Under the pieces are notes generated by a model that was not told the DNA's origin, made no database searches, and worked only from the letters and a program-made list of their open reading frames with translations. Made by a program: the position numbers and the translations under genes. Below are positions 1 to 10,092 of a stretch of DNA of 64,000 nucleotides, one piece after another. Source of the DNA: Paragonimus westermani (taxonomy: Eukaryota > Platyhelminthes > Trematoda > Plagiorchiida > Troglotrematidae); NCBI GenBank assembly GCA_008508345.1, contig QNGE01001030.1, forward strand, positions 17,592 through 81,591, in the 5' to 3' direction. Numbering within the stretch: the first letter of the stretch is position 1; every line of letters starts with the position of its first letter.

Positions 1-819
1 GTACTCTTTCCTTTTAGGATATTCCACGTCACTGTTGAGGTGAGCGTCGGCCCGAGCCACAGTACCTTTTGGTCGGACTCACGGCTGTTTGGATGATGAT
101 GATGACGGTACTATACACAAACAGCTGGTGTGGCCCATTTTTCAAATTCGTAATACCAAGGTAACCTTTCTCGTCCGTGCTGTAGGTGCATCAGTGGATG
201 AGCGTGCCCGTAACGTTGTGCGAACATTATTGACTCACGGTGTAGCGAAAACCAACAACAGGAGGGAAGCCACCAATCGTGTATCAACTGTTTCTTAACC
301 TCTGTTATCAGCTACCGTCAGTATGTACAATTACAATCAGTTACCACTTCCTTAATGCAGAATCCGTTATAAAAAAACGCATTTAGGTGTACCGCAAGCG
401 GACATCGAGGGATTCATTCAGAGATGGATTTAGAAGGCCAGGTTGAGGGCATAAGAGGACACCGACGATGCGATTACGGACATCTTCGCAGTGTGAGTCC
501 GAAGAAGTATTTTTAGGTACGTTGCGAATGGCGATATTTAAATATTTTGCGTACTGCAAAGTTTACACATTCATCCGTCTTATCACTTTTCTGGGACAAT
601 CGAGCAACGTATTGTACGTAATATGTGAGGATAAAATTGTGTTTAACGCACTTCAGGTCCGGAGGCAAACGGCATTTCTGCAGCATGTATTAACATCGCG
701 TAGTACGGCTGCGCGCAAATTTGTACCATCGTTCCCTGAGTACCCCGAGAGTGTCTCTTAGAATATTTAAGGATCACTCGGGGAGCAGTCACGGAATACT
801 CAGGGGACGCCCAAAGAGC
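1..819. other. Unassigned sequence before the gypsy fragment
   Basis: No recognisable gene was found. Two open stretches on the plus strand (about 89-298 and 468-761) do not resemble a known family and are of chance length. The segment may be the continuation of the minus-strand gypsy element beyond its RT start, but its minus-strand translation shows no further RT, RNase H or integrase motif. Confidence 0.3.
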
Positions 820-1200
820 ACTCAGTGAACGGTCGTGCTACTAGAATCGGTTTCCCCTCTTGTCCAGGTACATCGTAGTAGGCATGTATTCAACGCCAAC
901 TTGTAGTTACCACAAATTCTTGGTGTAATCCCATCAGCTTTCAGTGGTCTCACCATTGAAGCCGCCCAGTTTGACGTATCAGCAGGCGTTATTATTTCTT
1001 TAGCACACATGGGTTGCAGTTTTTAGCGCACAGGTTCTCGTAAACCAAATAGAATGATTCGTCTCTTAAGGAAGATCGGGTCCTCCAGAGCTTCAAGTCT
1101 TAACTCCGGTATTCGCATTCTCCCTATGGCCTTAGAACGGTCCAGTATAAGTTGCTCAATGTCAGCGTCATTCATTGACGTCAGTATAGAAATGTCAAAA
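820..1200 (-). pseudogene. Ty3/gypsy reverse transcriptase, N-terminal fragment
   Basis: The minus-strand translation contains the linker and first RT block of a Ty3/gypsy Pol polyprotein. It shows a DPIFLKRR-like linker, an AKEIITPADTSNWAA segment (equivalent to the family's 'GV(I/L)xPVxxSxWAxP') and then ADGITPRICGNYKLALN, matching the family's 'kkDGxxRiCGDYk.tlN' motif. The usual Asp after RICG is Asn here. The frame closes at about 822, and the catalytic palm with YxDD is missing. A stop codon interrupts the linker near 1025. It lies directly downstream, in minus orientation, of the protease fragment, so both belong to one truncated element. The RT would have copied element RNA; this piece cannot. 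The family assignment comes from remembered motifs and is firm for gypsy, not for a named clade. Confidence 0.8.
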
Positions 1201-1208
1201 TATAGTGG

Positions 1209-1484
1209 TCACAAAACGCTGAGCCCAGCAATGAAGGGACTTCGGTGTGACACAAAATGTTGACAATCAACAAGGCTAGCATGCGGCAACTTCACCGATA
1301 CGAGGCAGCAGCCTGAGACAAACGATGAACGACCAGTTATACCACAGATGTTAACTTCTGTGGGCTTCAGAGCAGCATCAGGATAAAATGCAGCTAGGTC
1401 TGAATGCGAGATTATCGACTCAACACTACCGGTGTAAACAATGAAGTTTTCATGTTTACCAGAGACAGACACTAATGGTTTCAA
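1209..1484 (-). pseudogene. Ty3/gypsy aspartic protease with mutated active site
   Basis: A 91-codon open frame on the minus strand matches the retropepsin of trematode-type gypsy elements. Residues 14-20 read FIVYTGS, where the family has F(I/V)VDTGS, so the catalytic aspartate is Tyr at residue 17. The following VESIIS and the flap-like GITGRS, then the hydrophobic strand IAGLSVL (family: hiIGLdlL) near the end, support the fold. In a live element this enzyme cleaves Gag-Pol. It is followed by the RT fragment and preceded by an LTR-like repeat (about 1575-1999) with no space for gag, so gag has been deleted. The protein must be inactive because of the active-site loss. Confidence 0.8.
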
Positions 1485-1574
1485 AACATGAGGAGTGCAT
1501 TGGGGCAGAAGATATACGGAAGTAGCAGAAACGTCATCAGCTTATCATTGTACGTTTGAATTTGAACTTTTCGT

Positions 1575-1999
1575 TGGGCGACATACATATCTGGGCTTAA
1601 CTACCGACTGGGTATTGTTGAAAATCTGGAACGAAAACCAAAGTTGGTGTTCGTGTGGTAAAGCAAATCTCGGTTTATTAAGTTCTTATTGACTATTTTA
1701 TAGACAAGACGCAGCAGAAAAATAAAGAATCACAACTGGTGATTGAGCTCTAGTTTATCCATTGGTCAGTTCGACTCGAATTGTGACTCGTTTGTTTTAA
1801 CGCGTGACGCACTTAAACAACTTGTTTCACTCTGGTGCTCGTTATAACAAAATCGGATGCTGCAGCAGCGTGCTATCCTGACTGGACCCAGCGCTGACAT
1901 ACCAATCTGTTCGCGTTGTCGACAATGTTTAGCCGTAGCCTTCTCTGAATCACTGGTTGACTTCGTATCGATGCGTCTGTCCAATCTAGCCCCTTCACA
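1575..1999 (-). repeat. LTR-like repeat of a gypsy element, minus orientation
   Basis: The reverse complement of this segment is clearly related to 40949-41300 on the plus strand. Shared blocks include TAGATTGGACA, TTTTGTTATAACGAGCAC, CAAGTTGTTTAAGTGCGTCA and an AATAAA near the end. The repeat begins with TGTGAAGGGG, fitting an LTR start with TG. Just inside its far end the minus strand reads TCGCCCAACG, which resembles a retroviral primer-binding site (about 1575-1590), followed by protease. The position before protease, the TG start and the AATAAA all suggest a 5' LTR. Exact ends are uncertain. Confidence 0.65.
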
Positions 2000-3160
2000 G
2001 GTCTGACCAACTGTGTCACAGCCGGAGCACTTTGTCTTTCTCTGTAGACGCGAATGCTGGGAATGTTTGAGTCTACAAAATGCGCATTTCCCACTCCGCT
2101 GTGTAACTCAGTTCGCATTACTTCCTTTATAATACTGAACGAATAACCTTGGAGCAATATAACCAAGACGCGGGCTGAACCCGTCGTCTTGTTTGCGCCT
2201 TGGGTTTTTGTCTTTGGAATAATTACGCAGAACGTCACTCACATTCTGTCACTGTTCACACGCTTCACGAATAAACTGGAACCCTGTATTATGATTCCAG
2301 AAAAGTTTCTGTAAGTTGATACTAGCAACCAGACGACCACGTAGCTGATCCTCTAACTGGATATCTTACTCACACTTAACTGTGCTTACAATTGTAGGAC
2401 AAAGTCACGGACCGATTTAGGTTCTCACCGAATCAGCGCGTTGAAGTAGGCTCCTTAAAATGCCACAAAATTCACTGGTTTGCAATGTTTGAGGAGTATC
2501 TTCCCTATCTGCGGATAGGAACCACTGATTAGTGACTCCGGGAGATTCAAGTTTTTAACAGAAGCATAAGCTTTCATGCGGATGAAGTGTATGAGGAAAG
2601 CAATCTTTTTCTCCTCCTTCAAATTAGATTTTTTATGGTGCCAGATTCCAAACCTCTCCGAATAATATTCTACTCTTCGATCATTTGTATTAGTGGATAA
2701 TTGACCCACTCCACTGATATTTGTAAAAAAGCCATTGTAATTGAGATTAAATTATACAGAATAACGATCAAAGCATAGAGTTCGTTAAACGCTATCGGGC
2801 ATCATAACAGACGATTGTTACATGGAAGCTGAACATTCCGGTTTTGTGTATTCGTTACACTGGCAAACCAACTTTTTGTAACGTGAAGACACTGGGGGGA
2901 AAGTGTTCTTCATAAGTAGGGGTCCTAACGATAAAAGGAGAAAACGGAAACAAGCATGAGCCAAAAGCCCAATAAGATGTGCGTACGACTTACACAAACA
3001 AAAACCAAAATGACGTCGGTAGGACGCTGCGTTACAAGGTGCATTGTTGAATCCCATATATTGATTGCACGGGGTAGTGGAATAGTAAAACGGTTGCATA
3101 ACAAACGAAGACTAGGCATATCGTCATGATAAAGTAAAAGAGGCGACCAATTTTTTCGAC
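2000..3160. other. Stretch without recognised gene
   Basis: Minus-strand open frames at 1873-2238, 2455-2709 and 2818-3241 overlap one another in several frames and show no family motif. Part of this may be flanking sequence or decayed element DNA between the gypsy LTR and BEL/Pao remnant A. No promoter, RNA gene or repeat was seen. Confidence 0.3.
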
Positions 3161-3163
3161 CTC

Positions 3164-3597
3164 TTGCCAAAGAGGGTGAAGTTTACAGAAGCCATGAATA
3201 TTTTGTACCAACAATTCCGTCGCAGACATTATATTATGCAAGTGGTAGGTAGGGAGGTTTTCATAGGCCCTGAGTTTGTTGCTGGCTATGTCGGTGGTTT
3301 GCGCGCACTAGCCAGTCAGCTTTTGATGCAGATAGACAACAATGCAAAGCTAAACTGTTCAACCAACCTCCTCAAAACAGTAAAAAAATTGCCTCACCAC
3401 CTGCAGAAAAGATTGGCGGAGGTTGCTGGAAACATAAGTGAGTGTGGAAAGGAACTTAATCTTAACAGCCCGTTGGACAGAAGTATTGCAGGTAGACGCC
3501 CGGGTAACACGTTTTGTCACATTCTGTGTTGGCGGCGACATGCGCTAGACAAGGGGTATCAATTAGAATCGTGCCACTTTATGTGCCTAAGGTAAAT
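3164..3597 (+). pseudogene. BEL/Pao element A: gag fragment
   Basis: An open stretch of about 143 codons whose centre matches BEL/Pao Gag. The sequence runs through a helical segment (GGLRALASQLLMQ) to a VKKLPHHLQKRLAEVAGNI block, the signature 'kLPxxLqxRWxexA' of this family, followed by ECGKE. Gag packages the element RNA into virus-like particles. There is no ATG at the left edge of the frame and the frame is disturbed after about residue 90. The stretch to 3890 that should hold the rest of gag is degenerate. It lies upstream of the integrase remnant in the same orientation; protease, RT and RNase H are missing between them. Confidence 0.75.
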
Positions 3598-3889
3598 ACT
3601 TCTTGTGGGGAAATAATAAAGTTCATTCAAAGACGTCCAAGAGATTGGGTGCGTCCGCTTTGAATTCAGGTGTGGTAGCTAGGCGTTGAAGACTGTGGTC
3701 ATCTTGGGTAGATGGGATCCTGTATCTTGACGGTAGACTCCGTTCGATGAATAGGGACATGAGGCACCTGATACTCCTGCCGCCGTACGGTGCTGCTGCA
3801 ACTAGTGTGGTTCGTTATTTTCATGGTTCTTGAGGGTTCACCGGTGCCTGGCGTGCCCCCGCTAACAGAGGAGAGCAGTTGGTTTTCTT

Positions 3890-3985
3890 AGATGAGTGTC
3901 ATCATTGTAAGAAAATACACACTAGGTATTGCAACCGGGACATAGCGTCGACGAAAGGTTATCCGCTCAGGTATTGCTGAGTGAA
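3890..3985 (+). pseudogene. BEL/Pao element A: zinc-knuckle-like remnant
   Basis: One frame here reads LDECHHCKKIHTRYCNRD, resembling the C-x2-C-x3-4-H-x4-C knuckle at the end of BEL/Pao Gag. It stops soon afterwards, and the next downstream frame already belongs to integrase. If correct, a single deletion removed protease, RT and RNase H between about 3985 and 4020. The knuckle reading is tentative because the frame is short. Confidence 0.45.
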
Positions 3986-4850
3986 TTATTCCCGTCCATA
4001 CAGGGTAAGCATAGGAAGAAACGTGTCCAAAGATTACGGTTGCTTGTTTACCGGTTTGCTGACCCGTGTCATTCGCGGGACTATTCCATGCCCATAGACC
4101 TCTTTCTAATGGTATGAATACGACTTTGGGGAAGGCGAGACATGCCGGAGGCTATTTGTAATGACAACAGCTTCAACTTTATTGTAGCTGACTTGAGGCT
4201 AAAACGAAGGCCACAACATGTAGACCAATGTGTCTCGTAAGTCATACCATCGAATCGTGAGGTTGAGTTGTATTTCAATCTTCCAAATGCAAGTCTTTGA
4301 CGCGGGGCCTGGAGAGGGGGGATTCAAACGGTGAGACGTGTCCTGCCTTCAGTAATACAACAACTAGTGAATGAGGAGCCACCTCTCACCTACAGGATGA
4401 ATGTTCAGCATATCGCCGGCGACAAGAGACTAGTGTCTATATATGAAGATCCAGATAACCCTCATGAGGTACTTCCCGGTGAGTTGCTACCGTTGCACTC
4501 AATTGTAGACCTGATCACAGAGGAATTGGCAGTGCATGAGCGCTACACCATGTGCTAGAGGCAAACACAACACTTACCCTCAGTGTTTTGTAAGCGAGGG
4601 TGGCGTGAATGCCTACCCCAGTTACATGTTACCTCTGAGCGGTTATTGTCTTCGCGACGCCTTCAGCTAAGCGATGTAGATTTTCATGAAGCCCTCTCTA
4701 TAGATATTTGGCTCCAAGGTTAGCATATAGAGATACCCCCTGTTCGTGAATGACACACACGTCAGGTTTCAGTGAGAATCATAGATAGTACTGTAATGCC
4801 GAACACCCGGACACCTGGTTTCCTTGAAGCGTTCCTGAAATACACGCCAC
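3929..4850 (+). pseudogene. BEL/Pao element A: integrase remnant in one continuous frame
   Basis: A single frame (phase of position 3929) carries the integrase core and C-terminus of a BEL/Pao element to a TAG at 4721. Landmarks in order are LLVYRFADPCHSRDYSMPID (strand and helix after the first catalytic Asp), IRLWGRRDMPEAICNDNSFN (family: 'RrGxPxxixSDNGtNF', second Asp present), YFNLPNASL and RGAW (family: 'W.F.pP.aPH.GG.WER'), then RRVLPSV and EDPDNPHEVLPGELLPL (family: 'dDPnDlexLTPnhLLl'). CKRGWREC corresponds to 'rRWRrvQ'. In-frame stops lie at 4115, 4238, 4298 and 4556. A tail resembling the C-terminal beta domain continues to about 4835 in a shifted state. The integrase would insert element cDNA; this copy is dead. 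Confidence 0.85.
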
Positions 4851-4949
4851 AAATAAATTAAACCTGAGCAGCCGACGTCGACGAGGAAGATTAATCCTGT
4901 TGATCATCGGGCTACCAGCTCGAAAAACGAGACGACTGAGGGAGCAAGG

Positions 4950-5513
4950 TGTTGAATAGTTTAGGACTGAGTACAGGCGCAGATAAAGGTCGACGAAATC
5001 GCTTTAATTATGTGGAGACGGTCGTAAAAAAGCGCGTCCAAATAACAAGACCCCGAGGTACAACATGATTATCATGAACTAAATAGAAGATGAAAACAAA
5101 CCTTGATGTCTGATCAACCAAATAGGCAAGCCCCAAGGTTAACGGTTCACGTGAATGTGACCAAACTAACAGTCCCGTAGTGGCGGAGCGATCGAGCGCA
5201 AAATGAAACCAGGGTACATATTAACAAAAACGCAGCAGTGGAAAGTAAGGATGGGAAATCTACGTGAGAATAGGTTTCCACAAATAAACCAAATCAAGGT
5301 TCAGTGAGACGTCGGGATTAACGTTCTTGGAAGAAACGATTTATCGCGCGCGCGATTCGCACGGTTATTCCGGAGTTTGCAAGGAAGGCTCGCATTCTCT
5401 TCTAAGTTTTTGAGTGTGAGAAGAAAGATCAACGTTATGGGAGAGAATGAAATCTTTGAGGGATTTCTGGTGTAATTCATATCGAAGTTTCTAATTTTTC
5501 CTGTTTATTTCCC
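4950..5513 (+). repeat. LTR-like repeat, left copy (probable 3' LTR of element A)
   Basis: The repeat starts with TGTTGAATAG immediately after a purine-rich run (GACTGAGGGAGCAAGG), as a 3' LTR follows a polypurine tract. It contains the landmark GCGCGCGCG at about 5346-5354. From about 4965 to 5440 it matches, in reverse complement, the segment 9130-9650. Its last 343 bases are repeated exactly after the N at 5514. The right boundary (TG..CA) cannot be fixed because of that join. Confidence 0.65.
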
Positions 5514-5858
5514 NCAGTCCCGTAGTGGCGGAGCGATCGAGCGCAAAATGAAACCAGGGTACATATTAACAAAAACGCAGCAGTGGAAAGTAAGGATGGG
5601 AAATCTACGTGAGAATAGGTTTCCACAAATAAACCAAATCAAGGTTCAGTGAGACGTCGGGATTAACGTTCTTGGAAGAAACGATTTATCGCGCGCGCGA
5701 TTCGCACGGTTATTCCGGAGTTTGCAAGGAAGGCTCGCATTCTCTTCTAAGTTTTTGAGTGTGAGAAGAAAGATCAACGTTATGGGAGAGAATGAAATCT
5801 TTGAGGGATTTCTGGTGTAATTCATATCGAAGTTTCTAATTTTTCCTGTTTATTTCCC
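5171..5858 (+). repeat. Exact 343-base direct duplication around a single N
   Basis: Positions 5171-5513 and 5515-5857 read the same throughout, with one N at 5514 between them. After the second copy the sequence runs on into new DNA (GATAGTGCCC). Perfect identity in a region where other element copies are diverged is most simply explained by two contigs ending in the same sequence and joined without merging. A real LTR-LTR junction is the alternative. Confidence 0.9.
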
Positions 5859-6175
5859 GATAGTGCCCTTGTTTCCCAGCGTGTTGTTCAATAATTATCG
5901 CTTGTTTTCTGTTCCTCTTTTCTCGAAAATCTGCTGCCCAGCTGTTCGAACATTCTCAGACATCCGCCCTATCACCGACGCGGCTAATCTGGATCTAGGC
6001 TGTTTGCAGACGTTTTTCTCAAACTAGGCGCACCGCTAAGAGCCACTGTGCACTCGGCATTATCAGTGTTCCGTGCATGTGCTCTTTTGGTCATCAAATC
6101 TGCCTACCATTTGATTAAAAGTTGTCATTTCGCAGTTGCGGTAATCGGGCCGGTCCACCTTAACAGGCTTGATGC
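5859..6175 (+). other. Leader between LTR-like repeat and gag of element B
   Basis: About 300 bases without an open frame, lying where a BEL/Pao element has its primer-binding site and 5' untranslated leader. No clear tRNA-complementary site was recognised. Confidence 0.35.
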
Positions 6176-7200
6176 TTGAATGCGTTCACCCGGTTACCAT
6201 TAGTTTGGAGCTTTCCCATAGAACGCCATATGTTTTTACGCTGCTACTCTACTTCTGTCTGCGAGGGACAGTCCTGTTCCCCCTTCCCAACAGTTGATCG
6301 TTTATCCCTAGCTGACCCACACTGGTTATTATGCCAGAACACTACAAAAAATTTTCCGCCATTAATGCCTCAGTATATTCTTTGTCGGTGCCTTTCTTCC
6401 AAGGATTTCCTCAATCTTCACTGGCACGTGTCTTGGGCCGATGAATTGTCTTCTGTTCTATATGACTTTGATACACTTTGTACCTCTAGAGCTAAGCAGG
6501 GACCATGCCCTGGGATAGCTCTAAGAACGGTAGTAGCCCCACCGAAAAACAGGAAATGTGCGTCCAGTTAAAGTTCATTAGTTCAGGGCTAAACTTCCTT
6601 AAGAGGTCGGAAGAAAGGTCTGTGATTAATGATACTGTGGGGCCATCTGGAAGGACGGATGCAAACGTTCGCCCTTCCAGCCAGTCATCCAGACCTCATG
6701 GTGATTATGTGTTTAACTTAGTCTTCAGTGTAATCCTGTCAAGAACCGAGCTAGAACCCTTCGGAGAGTCGTCCCTGAGATTTTCTGAGGTAGTCGGAAT
6801 ATTCGAACGACGATTTGGGAAGCCCCATGAAATTATCCAGTCTGTCACCAACGACGTGTTTAGCGACCCGAGGATCGCCACGGGAGACACCGGGGGCCTC
6901 CAATGTTCAGTCACTCAGTCGAAGGGATGTCAGTTGACGCTGTACCAACTGAATTATGCACCTGAGTTAAACTGACAGCCAAACTTCTGCATTATGTGAA
7001 TGGATTTCCTCATTCTATGCAAGATTGGTGGGTAGAGGTGGCAGACTCCATCATAAACACCGAGTGGTTGCCTTCCAACGAATTACTTGAGTTTTTGAAG
7101 GGGCAAGTTCCAGTTGCTGATAGCTTGTGTGTCCGACCCATTGTCCGATATGTCCAGGGCCGCATCAGCAGAAGTGAGGCCATGCACTTCCGCTAGGAGC
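6176..7200 (+). pseudogene. BEL/Pao element B: gag
   Basis: Gag is split over three frames (about 6176-6571, 6505-6975, 6996-7196). The best block is in the middle: LEPFGESSLRFSEVVGIFER followed by RRFGKPHEIIQSVTNDVFSD, matching the BEL/Pao Gag signature 'LepFxGdpxxfxxfixxFe..le.rFGrPhxIi'. The third frame gives GFPHSMQDWWVEVADSIIN and then LLEFLKGQVPVADS, equivalent to 'LPxxLqdRWrexAd.I....p...dlleFve.qa..Adnp'. It thus has the same order as a complete Gag, with at least two frameshifts and a damaged middle. Its sequence differs clearly from the gag of element A, so the two remnants belong to different families. Confidence 0.85.
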
Positions 7201-7500
7201 GTCAACGAATACAATGTGTCAACCTTTATTAGGACGGTGGATATGCCACACGAATATGCAGTATGTGGTGGCGATCGGGATTTGCTGAATTGCCGCAGTT
7301 TGAAATTACATCACTGGAAGGACGACGTGAGGTTCTAAAACAGTGTAAACGCCGCTTTGGTTGCTTACTGCTAAGGTAGACTGCCCAATATTGCAAAGTC
7401 TCTGTACAGTTTTCCACGGCATCGATGTGGATGGCAACATCACACTTTGATGTATGTGGGCCCGGCACCTTCCGCGATTAAACTCAACGTGATGGGGTCC
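7200..7500 (+). pseudogene. BEL/Pao element B: zinc-knuckle region
   Basis: The frame ending at 7338 contains EYAVCGGDRDLLNCRSLKLH, matching 'C..Cgg.Hdl..C..Fk.ls...R' of BEL/Pao Gag. After a stop the remaining frames show NIAKSLYSF and RHHTL/HTLMYVGP-like pieces, the family's 'C.rrHHtLLH.' segment. The knuckle binds nucleic acid during particle assembly. It is interrupted by stop codons at about 7336 and 7371. Confidence 0.75.
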
Positions 7501-7559
7501 TGCTGTGAAGCTAACGCCTGGAATGATAGGTGAGTTCATATTAGCTACGTGCCTATCCG

Positions 7560-7900
7560 ATTAACTGGGACAGTCCAAGAGATTGAAACGTGTGTCATTC
7601 TAGACAACGGGTCCCATTCCACACTTGCAGATGAGATCTTGCTGAGCGATTAGGGCTGCCAGCATGCAAACGAATGCCTAGAATTCGTATATTGAATTGG
7701 GCAAATACCAGTAAATGTCAAGAGCCGAGTCTGGAAGTTAAGTTGTTGGATGATGGGAGTAGGATCGGGGTCGAGAAGAAATTTGCTGTCAAGAGTCTTA
7801 TGGTTGAACGGGCCGGAATTTCATCAGTGTATGGCATTCAGCATTGGCCCTACGTGGCAGTTTGTTTACCATCTTCTAGAAGAAAAGTACCGTAGGCTTA
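7560..7900 (+). pseudogene. BEL/Pao element B: aspartic protease
   Basis: The plus strand reads VILDNGSHSTLADEILLSD, a form of the BEL/Pao retropepsin motif 'alLDxGSxxTlidexl', with the catalytic Asp kept. After a stop at about 7650 the next frame (7674-7895) gives LEVKLLDDGS and EKKFAVKSLMVERAGI, equivalent to the strand and loop that follow in this family. It lies between gag and the RT fragment in the normal order. Stop codons and frame changes make it non-functional. Confidence 0.75.
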
Positions 7901-7944
7901 CAACCAGGCTACGATATAACGGATGCCATTTTATTTTTTAATCA

Positions 7945-8160
7945 GTAGGCAGGAGCAGGCATCAAACACATGTTTTACGCTGACGACTGCTTCGTGCAGG
8001 TGTATTACATGAGATTGCCAGCAGTGCCGAGACTGATTTATCAAAACACCTTTCCTAGGTGAATTTGACCTGGTAAAGCGTGCGTCCAGCGTAACCGAGG
8101 CGTTGGTAGATATACCAATGAACGATGAAGTATCTGTATAAACGAAAACAAACCTAGATG
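7945..8160 (+). pseudogene. BEL/Pao element B: reverse transcriptase fragment with YADD
   Basis: One frame reads AGIKHMFYADDCFVQVYYM, the catalytic RT motif of BEL/Pao (family: 'r.FYVDDcl.sv'), with both aspartates. A second frame downstream reads GEFDLVKRASSVTEAL and then IPMNDE, matching 'gGFnLtKw.SN..evl..ip..dr'. The fingers and most of the palm that should precede YADD are missing, so a deletion lies between protease and this point. A few hundred bases after it (8158-8400) may hold RNase H remnants, which I could not identify. Confidence 0.7.
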
Positions 8161-8395
8161 TTCGGAATCGTCAGAAAGCTCCTAGGTTCAAATGGTAAAC
8201 GGTACATGAATGTTCAGGTTTGGAATGTGGCTGGTCAAAAGTGTTCCATAATGCTGGGCCCTTCGCGTGAGCTGAGACTGGATCTGATGCGTGAATCTAC
8301 CGTTCGACTGGAGCAGCAGAACGCCTTCAGTGAGAACTGTACAAAAACACCCCGAAGGCCGACGGACTACGCCGCACCGACTGAAGAGTGTTAAC

Positions 8396-9150
8396 ATAAA
8401 CAATGTCCTGTTTCTCACTGGAAAGGTGTCAACCAGCCCATCTCACGGTACTTGGGTGGTGATAGCGTCACCCCGTGGGGTTCTCGGATATATGGTTGTC
8501 CGACACCACTATGAGACCGAAGGTCAGATGGGAGATAGTCACGTGCTATCGTCCATCCGCAGATTTTGGATTGTCAAGTGCATGACTAGTGTGCACCGGG
8601 TTCTGCTAAAATGTATGGAATGTAAAATGTTGTTGGCAAAGACGTGCTGACAAGTGATGGTTCTACTTTCTGTTGATCGCACAACGGTTGGCGATGCTCC
8701 GTGTACAGCTTGTGGCGCGATCTATTTTGGAGCTCCGGAGGTTCAGATGGGAAGAAGCGTCTGTGAAAATGACTGTCTCTTCATCTGCTTAAGGACAAGA
8801 GCTGAACATTCGGAAGTGACACAATCGACACCAACGGATCCATTATTATGGTTGAGAGAATTTTCTACAATGCAACCAAGGGATTCGAGTTTTTTCCATA
8901 TGAGTTGAATGAATGTCGTGTTGAAGTCATTCTTTATTAGCTACCCCTCACTACTCTTTCCAAAGATTGGCTATGCCCTCTACCGCTGGAAAGTGAGAAC
9001 TCAAATTATTCACCATAAGGTTTCATATGACACCGCGTGAACTCGAGCCGTTAGAGAACCATTCAGCACAACTGTTAAAGTGGCATTTCATACCAGTATT
9101 CCATCACCGAGTGGTGTTTTACAAAGAGCCGGCGAACAGATTGCTTGTCT
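8396..9150 (+). pseudogene. BEL/Pao element B: integrase
   Basis: The N-terminal HHCC zinc domain is visible as VVRHHYETEGQMGDSHVLSS with IRRFWIVK, then LLKCMECKMLL. After a stop at 8648 the same frame continues with GDAPCTACGAIYFGAPEVQM (family: 'pF..tGvDyFGPl.vk.Gr'), CLFICLRTRAEHSEV and TPTDPLLWLREF, the first half of the catalytic core. The first catalytic Asp position reads AIYFG rather than VDYFG. A shifted frame (9027-9236) holds LLKWHFIPVFHHRVVF, the block around the third catalytic residue. Near 9150 the integrase breaks off at the inverted LTR-like repeat, so the C-terminal domain is lost. Confidence 0.85.
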
Positions 9151-9650
9151 TTAGTTATTCTCTTCCCGTTCATCCTTCTTCTTACATTCGAAAACTTAGA
9201 AGAGAATGCGAGCCTTCCTTGCAAACTCCGGAATAACCGTGTGAATCGCGCGCGCGATAAATCGTTTCTTCCAAGAACGTTAATCCCGACGTCTCACTGA
9301 ACCTTGATTTGGTTTATTTGTGGAAACCTATTCTCACGTAGATTTCCCATCCTTACTTTCCACTGCTGCGTTTTTGTTAATATGTACCCTGGTTTCATTT
9401 TGCGCTCGATCGCTCCGCCACTACGGGACTGTTGGTTTGGTCACATTCACGTAAACCGTTAACCTTGGGGCTTGCCTATTTGGTTGATCAGATATCAAGG
9501 TTTTCTGTTATCTTTTTCTTTTTTAGTTTATACTGATGTTCTGATACCTTCACACCTCATTGTTAATAGACTTGTCAATATGACCATCCTTGCTTATGGG
9601 ACTATACCTTTTGCTCAGTGGACTCAGTAGTTGCTCTTTCTCACCGGTCA
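9130..9650 (-). repeat. LTR-like repeat, right copy in inverted orientation
   Basis: The reverse complement of this segment is closely related to about 4965-5440, including the GCGCGCGCG landmark, the AGTCCCGTAGTGGCGGAGCG block and AACCTTGATxTCTGATCAACC. At its outer end a GAGAAAGAGCAAC run precedes the homology, matching the purine-rich run before the left copy. It therefore looks like an LTR with its polypurine tract in minus orientation. A BEL/Pao element in plus orientation should have a direct, not inverted, 3' LTR. Confidence 0.75.
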
Positions 9651-10090
9651 CGCTGATGATTGTTCCTATACCGGCAACGGCATGTTTGGCTTCACTTATA
9701 ACGTTGGATAAATCGGTCTAGATTTTATAAGTGCTTGTGCGTATAGTACTCCTTTGCTTCCCTCTTCAAGTGAGAGAATTGGGTGAGAAACTGTTTAAGC
9801 GGGCTATGTTGTTCGTTGTCTTCTATTTTATAGGTTAGTTTGTTGGCAATCAGTCCAACGTTGAGCTTAAATTTATCCCCAATCAAATGACCGATAAAGT
9901 TACATCAACTGGACAATTCACACATGAGACTTTTCTTTCAGTGCATGTCCGTTGGCCAAGAAGGCTGCACGACCGTCTTATCAATGCTTTTTGACAGTCA
10001 GACGGTTGTCCTTTACAATATCAATGATTATTGCTCGTCGCACTAAGTCGCGTTTTCCCCAGGTACGCAATTATCGGACGCGAAAAGCAA
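9651..10090. other. Stretch without recognised gene next to inverted LTR
   Basis: If the inverted LTR is the 3' LTR of a minus-strand element, coding DNA for an integrase tail should start here on the minus strand. I saw no convincing motif in any frame. Confidence 0.3.
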
Positions 10091-10092
10091 AA

